NCBI GenBank assembly: GCA_920105625.2
Contig: OV050030.1
Span: 112,884,814-112,948,813, forward strand
Origin: Clusia tigrina
Lineage: Eukaryota > Arthropoda > Insecta > Diptera > Clusiidae
Reading direction: 5' to 3'
DNA: 64,000 bases
Made by a program: the position numbers and the translations under genes. The notes under the pieces are model-generated. The model saw only the letters and a list, made by a program, of their open reading frames with translations. It searched no databases and was not told where the DNA came from. Below, one piece after another: positions 10,595 to 22,357 of the stretch. Within the stretch, counting starts at the first letter, position 1. Each line of letters starts with the position of its first letter.

Positions 10595-13500
10595 ATGACT
10601 TCAGGTACAATTGTTTTTCCTTTCGACAAGCTTCGTGGTCGCGAAAATTTCGACATTTGGAAGCGCCACGCGAAATCCTACCTTGTCATCAAAGGCTGTT
10701 GGAAGATTATCACAGATGTATTGTCAGCGTATGAGGACACTGGCTTAACCCGCAAAGTGGAATTGCTAAAGCAATTAGTACGGCTAAGACTTGATGATTG
10801 TGAATCCATGAGCGATTACGTAGGAAAAATGGTTATGACATCGATAAAAGTGCGAAATGCTGGTCTTAAGATCGATGAAGAAATAACCGCGTCCTTAATG
10901 TTAGCCGGTTTACCGGATGAATTTCGTTCTTTAGTAATGGCCGTAGAAAATTCGAAATCGAAATTAACAATTGACGTGGTAAAAAATCTTTTATTACAAG
11001 ATGCCAAATTCGATGGTGAACATTACTAAAATGCCCTTTACACAAAATCGAAGGTCAAACATACGAAATTCAAATGCTACAATTGCAAGCAAAAAGGGCA
11101 TTTCAGCAAAAACTGTCCAAATAAGGCAAAGGAGAAAACTGATAAACATAAAAACACAGTTCTCTTCGCCTCTCTCCTCGCTGGTGCCGATAACGCGAAC
11201 AGTTGGTATGTCGATTAGGGCGCTTCGACACACATGACAAAAGACAAATCGTTTTTAGAGAACTTAAAAACTGTTCCATGTAAAGAAATTGTGGTTGCGA
11301 ACAATGATACAGTTACGGTTGACAGTGCGTGAGAAGTGAGAATGCAACTAATGGCGGAACATACAAAAACAAACGCATTTGTAAAAAATTTAGAATACGT
11401 TCCACAGTTGTGTGTTAATTTACTCTTAGTGCGGCAATTAACGAAAAACGGGAATAAAGTAATCTTCAAAGAAGACGACTGCAAAATATTTGACAACAAA
11501 AACAATTTAATTGCAACTGGGAATGATCACAATGGACTTTATCGTTTAAATTGTAAGTGTATCGAAAATCCGGTTGTGTCAAATAAGGCTATGGCAGTCA
11601 CTGAAGACTTTGAACTATGGCATAGAAGGCTAGGTCACATCTGTGACGAAAATTTAAAAAACGTAAAGGAAGCATCGACCGGAATAGAGTTTTCGAAAAA
11701 TCGTGGTGACAAATGCACAATCTGCATCAAAGGTAAACAAACCCGATATCCGTTGAATGGAATTGGTTCTCGTGCTGAAAATAAACTTGATCTTATACAT
11801 TCAGATGCTTTGGCACCGCTGAATGTGAAATCGTTTTCGGGCGTAAAATACCTCTTAACGTTTATTGACGATTACACTCGCAAAGTTTTCGTCTATCCAA
11901 TTAAAAATAAGCATCAAGTGTGTGACGAATTCATGAAATTTAAGACATTCGCGGAAAACCAATCGTCGAGAAAAATTAAAATATTACGTACAGATAACGG
12001 GTCTGAATATATAAATTCAAAATTTAAAAATTTTTCTGAATGCGCCGGAATTTGACATCAAAAAACTTCCTCGTACACTCCTGAGCAGAACGGCGTTACT
12101 GACCGCTGCAACAGAACAATAATGGAACGCGTTCGTTGCATATTTTTGGATTCTGGTATAGACGAAAGGTTCTGGGCAGAAGCAGCCGTCACCGCAGTGT
12201 ACCTGATGAACCGTGTGCCGTGCAGAGGGAATAACAAAAGCCCAGAGGAGCTATGGTCTCCGCGTTTTTAGCAGCAAAGCCATGGTTCATGTGCCAAAAC
12301 AAACACGTCGCAAACTTAGTGCCAAATCCATAGAATATTTCCTACTTGGATATAGTAGCGAGTCGAAAACTTATCGACTGTTCAACCCTGTAACGAGAAA
12401 AATCGTGACGAGCCGTGACGTAGTTTTCATCGAACATCAAACAGGTATTTATGGTGAAACAAATAGCACTAATCGTCTTGGATCTTCTATAGTTAACCTT
12501 GAAGACAGCGTATCAGTCGTCAATTCAGGGGAAGTTGTGCGAAAGATCAAATCGCCAAATGATTGATTCGAACCCAATAATGACGAAGAAGAGGATAGTT
12601 TTGATGTGTTTTTGGGGTTTGATAATGTTTCCAACGATGCTGTTCCCTATGCAGATGACGAGGGTGCTGATGGCGAAAATCTGTACGAAAATCATGCTGT
12701 TCGTCGGTCTGAGCGTATCCATAGTATGCCTAAGCCAAGTTATAATTTTTGTGCAACAAGTTTTGTAAGCGAAGACCCAGCAACAGTCGCAGAAGCTCTG
12801 GCATCGAATCATGCAGATAAGTGGAAGCGTGCTATGCACGACGAAATGAAATCATTAGCTGTAAACGAAACATGGTTTTTAACGCAACTGCCATCGGGAA
12901 AGAAGCCAATTAGTTCAAAATGGGTTTTTAAAACCAAGTTCGACGCAAATGGTGATTTTGTCCGCCACAAAGCAAAGCTGGTAGTCAGAGGCTTCAGTCA
13001 GCAAGAGGGTGTTGACTATAATGAAACTTTTCCGCCTGTTGTGCGATATAGCTCTATTCGTTTTTTACTGGCTCTGGCGACAAAATATAATATTATATAT
13101 ATTATATATATATAATATAACTTGCAAATTCATCAACTTGATGCTGTGACCGCGGTTTTAAATGGGGAACTCCAAGAAGAAATATTTATGAGCCAACCAG
13201 AAGGATTTGACGATGGATCAGGAAGAGTGTGCGCGCTTAAAAAGTCTCTATATGGGTTGAAACAATCAAGTCGCGTGTGGATTGTGAAACTCAACTCAGT
13301 TTTGATGAAATATGGATTGAAACGCAGCGAGGCAGACCAATGCGTGTATTATCATGTTAACACAAAGAGTCGTCTTTATGTTGCAATTTATGTGGACGAC
13401 GTCCTCATTTTTGGCGATAATACAAACGTGATTGAAGCGCTAAAACTTGAGCTTTCAAGAAACTTTGAAATGAAAGACATGGGAGTAGCTACCTCCATAT

Positions 13501-14351
13501 TGGGTATCCGCATCACCCGAAATTTGAAGGAAGGCATCATTAAAATTGATCAACAACAATACATTGAGGAAATGCTTAAACGATTTGGTATGGATGACAG
13601 CAAGCCTGTGTCAAAACCAGTCGACGTTAACCAGAAACTAACTGCAGCCATGTCACCGTCTACAGAGGCAGAGAGAATCGAAATGTCTAAAGTTCCTTAC
13701 ATGCAGGCTGTTGGGTGCCTTTTGTTTGCCGCTCAGATCACACGTCCCGATATAAGTTTTTCCGTAAACATGCTGAGTCGTTATAGTACAAATCCCGGCA
13801 AACCACATTGGACAGCTATTAAACGTGTAATGAGGTACTTGAAAGGAACATTAGCTAAAGGTCTTATCTATTCTAAAGCAGCAGCAGATATCACTGGATA
13901 TTGAGACGCAGATTGGGCAAGCGATGTGGATAAGAGACGATCTACGTCGGGTTACCTGTTCACCTTTCAAGGAGCATCGATCTCGTGGTGTTCAAAACGG
14001 CAACGAACGGTCGCTCTATCATCAACAGAGGCCGAATTTATGTCAATCGTGAATGCTGTCTAAGAGCTAATTTGGATCAAGCGCATGGAGCGAGAATTGG
14101 TTGCGGAGTCATCTCATTCGATGGTACTGTTTTGCGATAATAAAAGCGCAATTCATATTGCTACTAACAATTCGTACTCTCCACGCACAAAACACATTGA
14201 TGTGAAAGTCAAATTTATTCGTGAGAAACTTGATGATGGTACTCTAAAACTTTTATATGTTCCCACTGACCAAATGTTAGCTGACATTCTCACTAATGGA
14301 GTACCTACAAATAAGTTATCGTTTCTTACTAGTAAATTTGGTTTGAAATGA
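10595..14351 (+). pseudogene. C4 Copia gag-pol with private lesions in integrase
   Basis: Family stops are TAA 11027, TAG 11216, TGA 12564, TAA 13113 and TGA 13902. Extra stops are TGA 11330 (Gly codon GGA to TGA, also in C8), TGA 12053 (Leu codon in integrase) and TAA 14061 (RNase H). A 26-bp deletion near 12258 shifts the integrase frame. At 12101-12103 the Glu of VTER, the third residue of the DDE triad, is Asp (GAG to GAC). Integrase was therefore free to decay after duplication. Confidence 0.88.
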
Positions 14352-14533
14352 TTTATTGTATTATTTATGTTACTTTGTATAAAAGTCAAAATGAATTTTT
14401 TAAATGGAATTACTTTTATCATGTAAAAGACGAATGAATTTTCTATTTAAAAGCTTTGTACTACATATATATAGATTTGAATTGTTCTTTAATTAATTTT
14501 TTGTAATGAAATGTAATAAAAATTCAGGGAAAG

Positions 14534-14708
14534 TGTTGAAATTGAATTATAATGACATTTCGTATATATGGCAACCTCTGGTTTACATACTAAATCAACT
14601 ACAATAAAACATGAAAGCCGTTCTCTTTCTTATCTTCTTCCGTTGTCAGTCGTTGAGTTAAACACATGAGTTTTATTTCACTGCAAGTTAAAACTTCTAT
14701 TAACAACA
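14534..14708 (+). repeat. Copia LTR between C4 and C5
   Basis: A 175-bp copy with three substitutions against the first LTR, in the segment 14647-14668. The other LTRs are closer to one another. Confidence 0.92.
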
Positions 14709-14812
14709 GGTTATGGATCCTGGGCCAATGAATATAAAAAAAAAAATTAATATATATATCAGATCGTGTGTTGTGATCGTGTGTAAAAAAAAAAGGTCGG
14801 TGCAAAAATAAA

Positions 14813-17650
14813 ATGACTTCAGGTACAATTGCTTTTCCTTTCGACAAGCTTCGTGGTCGCGAAAATTTCGACATTTGGAAGCGCCACGCGAAATCCTACC
14901 TAGTCATCAAAGGCTGTTGGAAGATTATCACAGATGGATTGTCAGCGTATGAGGACACTGTCTTAACCCGCAAAGTGGAATTGCTAAAGCAATTAGTACG
15001 GCTAAAACTTGATGATTGTGAATCCATGAGCGATTACGTAGGAAAAATGGTTATGACATCGATAAAAGTGCAAAATGCTGGTCTTAAGATCGATGAAGAA
15101 ATAACCGCGTCCTTAATGTTAGCCGGTTTACCGGATGAATTTCGTTCTTTAGTAATGGCCGTAGAAAATTCGAAATCGAAATTAACAATTGACGTGGTAA
15201 AAAATCTTTTGTTACAAGATGCCAAATTCGATGGTGAACATTACTAAAATGCCCTTTACACAAAATCGAAGGTCAAACATACGAAATTCAAATGCTACAA
15301 TTGCAAGCAAAAAGGGCATTTCAGCAAAAACTGTCCAAATAAGGCAAAGGAGAAAACTGATAAACATAAAAACACAGTTCTCTTCGCCTCTCTCCTCGCC
15401 GGTGCCGATAACGCGAACAGTTGGTATGTCGATTAGGGCGCTTCGACACACATGACAAAAGACAAATCGTTTTTAGAGAACTTAAAAACTGTTCCATGTA
15501 AAGAAATTGTGGTTGCGAACAATGATACAGTTACGGTTGACAGTGCGGGAGAAGTGAGAATGCAACTAATAGCGGAACATACAAAAACAAACGCAGTTGT
15601 AAAAAATGTAGAATACGTTCCACAGTTGTGTGTTAATTTACTCTTAGTGCGGCAATTAACGAAAAACGGGAATAAAGTAATCTTCAAAGAAGACGACTGC
15701 AAAATATTTGACAACAAAAACAATTTAATTGCAACTGGGAATGATCACAATGGACTTTATCGTTTAAATTGTAAGTGTATCGAAAATCCGGTTGTGTCAA
15801 ATAAGGCTATGGCAGTCACTGAAGACTTTGAACTGTGGCATAGAAGGCTAGGTCACATCTGTGACGGAAATTTAAAAAACGTAAAGGAAGCATCGACCGG
15901 AATAGAGTTTTCGAAAAATCGTGGTGACAAATGCACAATCTGCATCAAAGGTAAACAAACCCGATATCCGTTGAATGGAATTGGTTCTCGTGCTGAAAAT
16001 AAACTTGATCTTATACATTCAGATGCTTTGGCACCGCTGAATGTGAAATCGTTTTCGGGCGTAAAATACCTCTTAACGTTTATTGACGATTACACTCGCA
16101 AAGTTTTTGTCTATCCAATTAAAAATAAGCATCAAGTGTTTGACGAATTCATGAAATTTAAGACATTCGCGGAAAACCAATCGTCGAGAAAAATTAAAAT
16201 TTTACGTACAGATAACGGGTCTGAATATATAAATTCAAAATTTAAAAATTTTTCTGAATGCGCCGGAATTTTACATCAAAAAACTTCCTCGTACACTCCT
16301 GAGCAGAACGGCGTTACTGAGCGCTGCAACAGAACAATAATGGAACGCGTTCGTTGCATATTTTTGGATTCTGGTATAGACGAAAGGTTCTGGGCAGAAG
16401 CAGCCGTCACCGCAGTGTACCTGATGAACCGTGTGCCGTGCAGAGGGAATAACAAAAGCCCAGAGGAGCTATGGTCGAATCGCAAACCTAGTTTGAAATA
16501 TCTCCGCGTTTTTGGCAGCAAAGCCATGGTTCATGTGCCAAAACAAACACGTCGCAAACTTAGTGCCAAATCCATAGAATATTTCCTACTTGGATATAGC
16601 AGCGAGTCGAAAACTTATCGACTGTTCAACCCTGTAACGAGAAAAATCGTGACGAGCCGTGACGTAGTTTTCATCGAACATCAAACAGGTATTTATGGTG
16701 AAACAAATAGCACTAATCGTCTTGGATCTTCTATAGTTAACCTTGAAGACAGCGTATCAGTCGTCAATTCAGGGGAAGTTGTGCGAAAGATCAAATCGCC
16801 AAATGATTGATTCGAACCCAATAATGACGAAGAAGAGGATAGTTTTGATGTGTTTTTGGGGTTTGATAATGTTTCCAACGATGCTGTTCCCTATGCAGAT
16901 GACGAGGGTGCTGATGGCGAAGACGTTAACCAGAAACTAACTGCAGCCATGTCACCGTCTACAGAGGTAGAGAGAATCGAAATGTCTAAAGTTCCTTACA
17001 TGCAGGCTGTTGGGTGCCTTTTGTTTGCCGCTCAGATCACACGTCCCGATATAAGTTTTTCCGTAAACATGCTGAGTCGTTATAGTACAAATCCCGGCAA
17101 ACCACATTGGACAGCTATTAAACGTGTAATGAGGTACTTGAAAGGAACATTAGCTAAAGGTCTTATCTATTCTAAAGCAGCATCAGATATCACTGGATAT
17201 TGAGACGCAGATTGGGCAAGCGATGTGGATAAGAGACGATCTACGTCGGGTTACCTGTTCACCTTTCAAGGAGCATCGATCTCGTGGTGTTCAAAACGGC
17301 AACGAACGGTCGCTCTATCATCAACAGAGGCCGAATTTATGTCAATCGTGAATGCTGTCCAAGAGCTAATTTGGATCAAGCGCATGGAGCGAGAATTGGT
17401 TGCGGAGTCATCTCATTCGATGGTACTGTTTTGCGATAATAAAAGCGCAATTCATATTGCTACTAACAATTCGTACTCTCCACGCACAAAACACATTGAT
17501 GTGAGAGTCAAATTTATTCGTGAGAAACTTGATGATGGTACTCTAAAACTTTTATATGTTCCCACTGACCAAATGTTAGCTGACATTCTCACTAATGGAG
17601 TACCTACAAATAAGTTATCGTTTCTTACTAGTAAATTTGGTTTGAAATGA
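14813..17650 (+). pseudogene. C5 Copia gag-pol lacking most of RT
   Basis: The family stops are TAA 15245, TAG 15434, TGA 16808 and TGA 17201. The TAA of the TA insertion is gone with the deleted RT. There are no private stops. The protease-integrase segment 15437-16810 is full length with all three catalytic acidic residues. The RT palm, including YVDD, is absent, so this copy could at most have been a substrate for others. Confidence 0.9.
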
Positions 17651-17832
17651 TTTATTGTATTATTTATGTTACTTTGTATAAAAGTCAAAATGAATTTTTT
17701 AAATGGAATTACTTTTATCATGTAAAAGACGAATGAATTTTCTATTTAAAAGCTTTGTACTACATATATATAGATTTGAATTGTTCTTTAATTAATTTTT
17801 TGTAATGAAATGTAATAAAAATTCAGGGAAAG

Positions 17833-18007
17833 TGTTGAAATTGAATTATAATGCCATTTCGTATATATGGCAACCTCTGGTTTACATACTAAATCAACTA
17901 CAATAAAACATGAAAGCCGTTCTCTTTCTTATCTTCTTCCGTTGTAAGTCGCTGAGTTAAACACACGAGTTTTATTTCACTGCAAGTTAAAACTTCTATT
18001 AACAACA
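17833..18007 (+). repeat. Copia LTR between C5 and C6
   Basis: A 175-bp copy with one substitution (GACATT to GCCATT) near its start. Confidence 0.92.
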
Positions 18008-18111
18008 GGTTATGGATCCTGGGCCAATGAATATAAAAAAAAAAATTAATATATATATCAGATCGTGTGTTGTGATCGTGTGTAAAAAAAAAAGGTCGGT
18101 GCAAAAATAAA

Positions 18112-18546
18112 ATGACTTCAGGTACAATTGCTTTTCCTTTCGACAAGCTTCGTGGTCGCGAAAATTTCGACATTTGGAAGCGCCACGCGAAATCCTACCT
18201 AGTCATCAAAGGCTGTTGGAAGATTATCACAGATGGATTGTCAGCGTATGAGGACACTGTCTTAACCCGCAAAGTGGAATTGCTAAAGCAATTAGTACGG
18301 CTAAGACTTGATGATTGTGAATCCATGAGCGATTACGTAGGAAAAATGGTTATGACATCGATAAAAGTGTAAAATGCTGGTCTTAAGATCGATGAAGAAA
18401 TAACCGCGTCCTTAATGTTAGCCGGTTTACCGGATGAATTTCGTTCTTTAGTAATGGCCGTAGAAAATTCGAAATCGAAATTAACAATTGACGTGGTAAA
18501 AAATCTTTTATTACAAGATGCCAAATTCGATGGTGAACATTACTAA
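18112..18546 (+). pseudogene. C6 Copia gag (capsid part)
   Basis: This 144-codon segment begins at ATG 18112, chosen because the same start is conserved in all units and follows a purine-rich leader. The N-terminus has the Copia gag pattern: an F-D-K-L core, a Trp-containing W-K-R-H helix and the I-K-G-C-W block. It ends at the family stop TAA 18544. A further TAA at 18370, shared with C7, cuts it at residue 86. Gag forms the virus-like particle in this family. Confidence 0.82.
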
Positions 18547-18735
18547 AATGCCCTTTACACAAAATCGAAGGTCAAACATACGAAATTCAAATGCTACAAT
18601 TGCAAGCAAAAAGGGCATTTCAGCAAAAACTGTCCAAATAAGGCAAAGGAGAAAACTGATAAACATAAAAACACAGTTCTCTTCGCCCCTCTCCTCGCCG
18701 GTGCCGATAACGCGAACAGTTGGTATGTCGATTAG
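18547..18735 (+). pseudogene. C6 nucleocapsid zinc knuckle and protease active site
   Basis: In frame after the gag stop comes a CCHC knuckle, CYNCKQKGHFSKNC (18592-18633), which binds RNA in gag proteins. It is followed by WYVD, a TAG stop (18733-18735) and GAS. In Copia elements this is the protease active site D-S-G-A-S, so the stop replaces the Ser codon next to the catalytic Asp (TCG to TAG would be one change). The same stop is in every unit. Confidence 0.85.
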
Positions 18736-20109
18736 GGCGCTTCGACACACATGACAAAAGACAAATTGTTTTTAGAGAACTTAAAAACTGTTCCATGTAA
18801 AGAAATTGTGGTTGCGAACAATGATACAGTTACGGTTGACAGTGCGGGAGAAGTGAGAATGCAACTAATGGCGGAACATACAAAAACAAACGCATTTGTA
18901 AAAAATGTAGAATACGTTCCACAGTTGTGTGTTAATTTACTCTTAGTGCGGCAATTAACGAAAAACTGGAATAAAGTAATCTTCAAAGAAGACGACTGCA
19001 AAATATTTGACAACAAAAACAATTTAATTGCAACTGGGAATGATCACAATGGACTTTATCGTTTAAATTGTAAGTGTATCGAAAATCCGGTTGTGTCAAA
19101 TAAGGCTATGGCAGTCACTGAAGACTTTGAACTATGGCATAGAAGGCTAGGTCACATCTGTGACGGAAATTTAAAAAACGTAAAGGAAGCATCGACCGGA
19201 ATAAAGTTTTCGAAAAATCGTGGTGACAAATGCACAATCTGCATCAAAGGTAAACAAACCCGATATCCGTTGAATGGAATTGGTTCTCGTGCTGAAAATA
19301 AACTTGATCTTATACATTCAGATGCTTTGGCACCGCTGAATGTGAAATCGTTTTCGGGCGTAAAATACCTCTTAACGTTTATTGACGATTACACTCGCAA
19401 ACTTTTCGTCTATCCAATTAAAAATAAGCATCAAGTGTGTGACGAATTCATGAAATTTAAGACATTCGCGGAAAACCAATCGTCGAGAAAAATTAAAATT
19501 TTACGTACAGATAACGGGTCTGAATATATAAATTCAAAATTTAAAAATTTTTCTGAATGCGCCGGAATTTTACATCAAAAAACTTCCTCGTACACTCCTG
19601 AGCAGAACGGCGTTACTGAGCGCTGCAACAGAACAATAATGGAACGCGTTCGTTGCATGTTTTTGGATTCTGGTATAGACGAAAGGTTCTGGGCAGAAGC
19701 AGCCGTCACCGCAGTGTACCTGATGAACCGTGTGCCGTGCAGAGGGAATAACAAAAGCCCAGAGGAGCTATGGTCGAATCGCAAACCTAGTTTGAAATAT
19801 CTCCGCGTTTTTGGCAGCAAAGCCATGGTTCATGTGCCAAAACAAACACGTCGCAAACTTAGTGCCAAATCCATAGAATATTTCCTACTTGGATATAGCA
19901 GCGAGTCGAAAACTTATCGACTGTTCAACCCTGTAACGAGAAAAATCGTGACGAGCCGTGACGTAGTTTTCATCGAACATCAAACAGGTATTTATGGTGA
20001 AACAAATAGCACTAATCGTCTTGGATCTTCTATAGTTAACCTTGAAGACAGCGTATCAGTCGTCAATTCAGGGGAAGTTGTGCGAAAGATCAAATCGCCA
20101 AATGATTGA
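18736..20109 (+). pseudogene. C6 Copia protease C-terminal part and integrase
   Basis: An open segment of 457 codons. After the protease comes the integrase zinc domain: His codons at 19138 and 19152 in LWHRRLGH, Cys codons at 19231 and 19240 in CTIC. The catalytic triad is Asp 19321 (IHSD), Asp 19510 (TDNG) and Glu 19618 (VTER). The last two are 36 codons apart, giving the D-x35-E spacing of retroviral-type integrases. The C-terminal KYLRVFGSKAMVHVP block is typical of Copia. The segment ends at the family stop TGA 20107. Confidence 0.9.
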
Positions 20110-20658
20110 TTCGAACCCAATAATGACGAAGAAGAGGATAGTTTTGATGTGTTTTTGGGGTTTGATAATGTTTCCAACGATGCTGTTCCCTATGCAGATG
20201 ACGAGGGTGCTGATGGCGAAAATCTGTACGAAAATCATGCTGTTCGTCGGTCTGAGCGTATCCATAGTATGCCTAAGCCAAGTTATAATTTTTGTGCAAC
20301 AAGTTTTGTAAGCGAAGACCCAGCAACAGTCGCAGAAGCTCTGGCATCGAATCATGCAGATAAGTGGAAGCGTGCTATGCACGACGAAATGAAATCATTA
20401 GCTGTAAACGAAACATGGTTTTTAACGCAACTGCCATCGGGAAAGAAGCCAATTAGTTCAAAATGGGTTTTTAAAACCAAGTTCGACGCAAATGGTGATT
20501 TTGTCCGCCACAAAGCAAAGCTGGTAGTCAGAGGCTTCAGTCAGCAAGAGGGTGTTGACTATAATGAAACTTTTGCGCCTGTTGTGCAATATAGCTCTAT
20601 TCGTTTTTTACTGGCTCTGGCGACAAAATATAATATTATATATATTATATATATATAA
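20110..20658 (+). pseudogene. C6 acidic linker and N-terminal part of RT
   Basis: An Asp/Glu-rich linker is followed by the Copia RT entry motifs: RRSERIHSMPKPSYN, then WVFKTKFD, HKAKLVVRGFSQ and GVDYNETFAPVV. These are the fingers and palm start of Copia RT. The segment ends at TAA 20656 inside a TA-rich insertion. C6 keeps the conserved FAPVV, whereas C1, C2 and C4 read FPPVV. Confidence 0.9.
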
Positions 20659-20663
20659 TATAA
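20634..20663 (+). repeat. 30-bp TA-rich insertion in Copia RT
   Basis: Removing these 30 bases joins the conserved RT sequence ATKYN and LQIHQLDAV without changing frame. The insertion consists only of A and T, extends the adjoining TATAA and creates an in-frame TAA. It is present in every unit that keeps this part of RT, and C8 and C9 carry the variant TATGCATTA. It looks like microsatellite expansion in the founder copy. The C1 copy is at 3140-3169. Confidence 0.85.
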
Positions 20664-21447
20664 CTTGCAAATTCATCAACTTGATGCTGTGACCGCGGTT
20701 TTAAATGGGGAACTCCAAGAAGAAATATTTATGAGCCAACCAGAAGGATTTGACGATGGATCAGGAAGAGTGTGCGCGCTTAAAAAGTCTCTATATGGGT
20801 TGAAACAATCAAGTCGCGTGTGGATTGCGAAACTCAACTCAGTTTTGATGAAATATGGATTGAAACGCAGCGAGGCAGACCAATGCGTGTATTATCATGT
20901 TAACACAAAGAGTCGTCTTTATGTTGCAATTTATGTGGACGACGTCCTCATTTTTGGCGATAATACAAACGTGATTGAAGCGCTAAAACTTGAGCTTTCA
21001 AGAAACTTTGAAATGAAAGACATGGGAGTAGCTACCTCCATATTGGGTATCCGCATCACCCGAAATTTGAAGGAAGGCATCATTAAAATTTATCAACAAC
21101 AATACATTGAGGAAATGCTTAAACGATTTGGTATGGATGACAGCAAGCCTGTGTCAAAACCAGTCGACGTTAACCAGAAACTAACTGCAGCCATGTCACC
21201 GTCTACAGAGGCAGAGAGAATCGAAATGTCTAAAGTTCCTTACATGCAGGCTGTTGGGTGCCTTTTGTTTGCCGCTCAGATCACACGTCCCGATATAAGT
21301 TTTTCCGTAAACATGCTGAGTCGTTATAGTACAAATCCCGGCAAACCACATTGGACAGCTATTAAACGTGTAATGAGGTACTTGAAAGGAACATTAGCTA
21401 AAGGTCTTATCTATTCTAAAGCAGCATCAGATATCACTGGATATTGA
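20659..21447 (+). pseudogene. C6 Copia RT catalytic core
   Basis: The segment contains LDAVTAVLNGEL (palm), MSQPEGF, KSLYGLKQSSRVW and the catalytic YVDD at 20932-20943, followed by ILGIRI and the thumb and connection region ITRPDISFSVNMLSRY. All are diagnostic of Copia RT. The core is intact but is split from its N-terminus by the TAA and ends at the family stop TGA 21445, just before RNase H. Confidence 0.92.
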
Positions 21448-21894
21448 GACGCAGATTGGGCAAGCGATGTGGATAAGAGACGATCTACGTCGGGTTACCT
21501 GTTCACCTTTCAAGGAGCATCGATCTCGTGGTGTTCAAAACGGCAACGAACGGTCGCTCTATCATCAACAGAGGCCGAATTTATGTCAATCGTGAATGCT
21601 GTCCAAGAGCTAATTTGGATCAAGCGCATGGAGCGAGAATTGGTTGCGGAGTCATCTCATTCGATGGTACTGTTTTGCGATAATAAAAGCGCAATTCATA
21701 TTGCTACTAACAATTCGTACTCTCCACGCACAAAACACATTGATGTGAAAGTCAAATTTATTCGTGAGAAACTTGATGATGGTACTCTAAAACTTTTATA
21801 TGTTCCCACTGACCAAATGTTAGCTGACATTCTCACTAATGGAGTACCTACAAATAAGTTATCGTTTCTTACTAGTAAATTTGGTTTGAAATGA
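21448..21894 (+). pseudogene. C6 Copia RNase H
   Basis: After the stop the frame continues [24 protein letters not shown] and FCDNKSAI, then [13 protein letters not shown] and the C-terminus. These are the acidic motifs of Copia RNase H, which removes the RNA template during cDNA synthesis. The stop at TGY-TGA sits where Copia elements have GYCDADWA, so a Cys codon became TGA. The element ends at TGA 21892. Confidence 0.9.
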
Positions 21895-22076
21895 TTTATT
21901 GTATTATTTATGTTACTTTGTATAAAAGTCAAAATGAATTTTTTAAATGGAATTACTTTTATCATGTAAAAGACGAATGAATTTTCTATTTAAAAGCTTT
22001 GTACTACATATATATAGATTTGAATTGTTCTTTAATTAATTTTTTGTAATGAAATGTAATAAAAATTCAGGGAAAG

Positions 22077-22251
22077 TGTTGAAATTGAATTATAATGACA
22101 TTTCGTATATATGGCAACCTCTGGTTTACATACTAAATCAACTACAATAAAACATGAAAGCCGTTCTCTTTCTTATCTTCTTCCGTTGTAAGTCGCTGAG
22201 TTAAACACACGAGTTTTATTTCACTGCAAGTTAAAACTTCTATTAACAACA
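22077..22251 (+). repeat. Copia LTR between C6 and C7
   Basis: A 175-bp copy with TGTTG/CAACA ends, AGGGAAAG before it and GGTTATGG after it. Confidence 0.92.
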
Positions 22252-22357
22252 GGTTATGGATCCTGGGCCAATGAATATAAAAAAAAAAATTAATATATAT
22301 ATCAGATCGTGTGTTGTGATCGTGTGTAAAAAAAAAAAAGGTCGGTGCAAAAATAAA

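Larger units (their letters stand above)
10284..14533 (+). mobile_element. Copia unit C4
   Basis: A full-length unit with the long-type leader. It carries the most private lesions of any unit, including three extra stops and a 26-bp integrase deletion. It lies between the two units that share the RT deletion (C3, C5), and itself shares a protease-region stop with the distant C8. Confidence 0.92.
14534..17832 (+). mobile_element. Copia unit C5 with RT deletion
   Basis: The unit is 3299 bp long because about 945 bp of RT is missing at a junction near 16921, identical to that of C3. The leader is the short type found in C5-C9 (CCAATGAATA after the primer region, and loss of a block before the A-run). 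The deletion preserves the reading frame. Confidence 0.92.
18112..21894 (+). pseudogene. C6 Copia gag-pol, whole frame
   Basis: The five segments above lie in one continuous frame of 1261 codons, slightly shorter than copia (about 1409). The breaks are the five family stops (18544, 18733, 20107, 20656, 21445) and one stop shared with C7 (18370). No frameshift is present. Confidence 0.9.
17833..22076 (+). mobile_element. Copia unit C6 (reference unit)
   Basis: At 4244 bp it has all domains and no large deletion, so it is used here to describe the polyprotein segments. It is closest to its neighbour C7: both have an extra stop in gag and the same Gly-to-Trp and Ser-to-Leu changes in the protease region. 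Confidence 0.92.
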
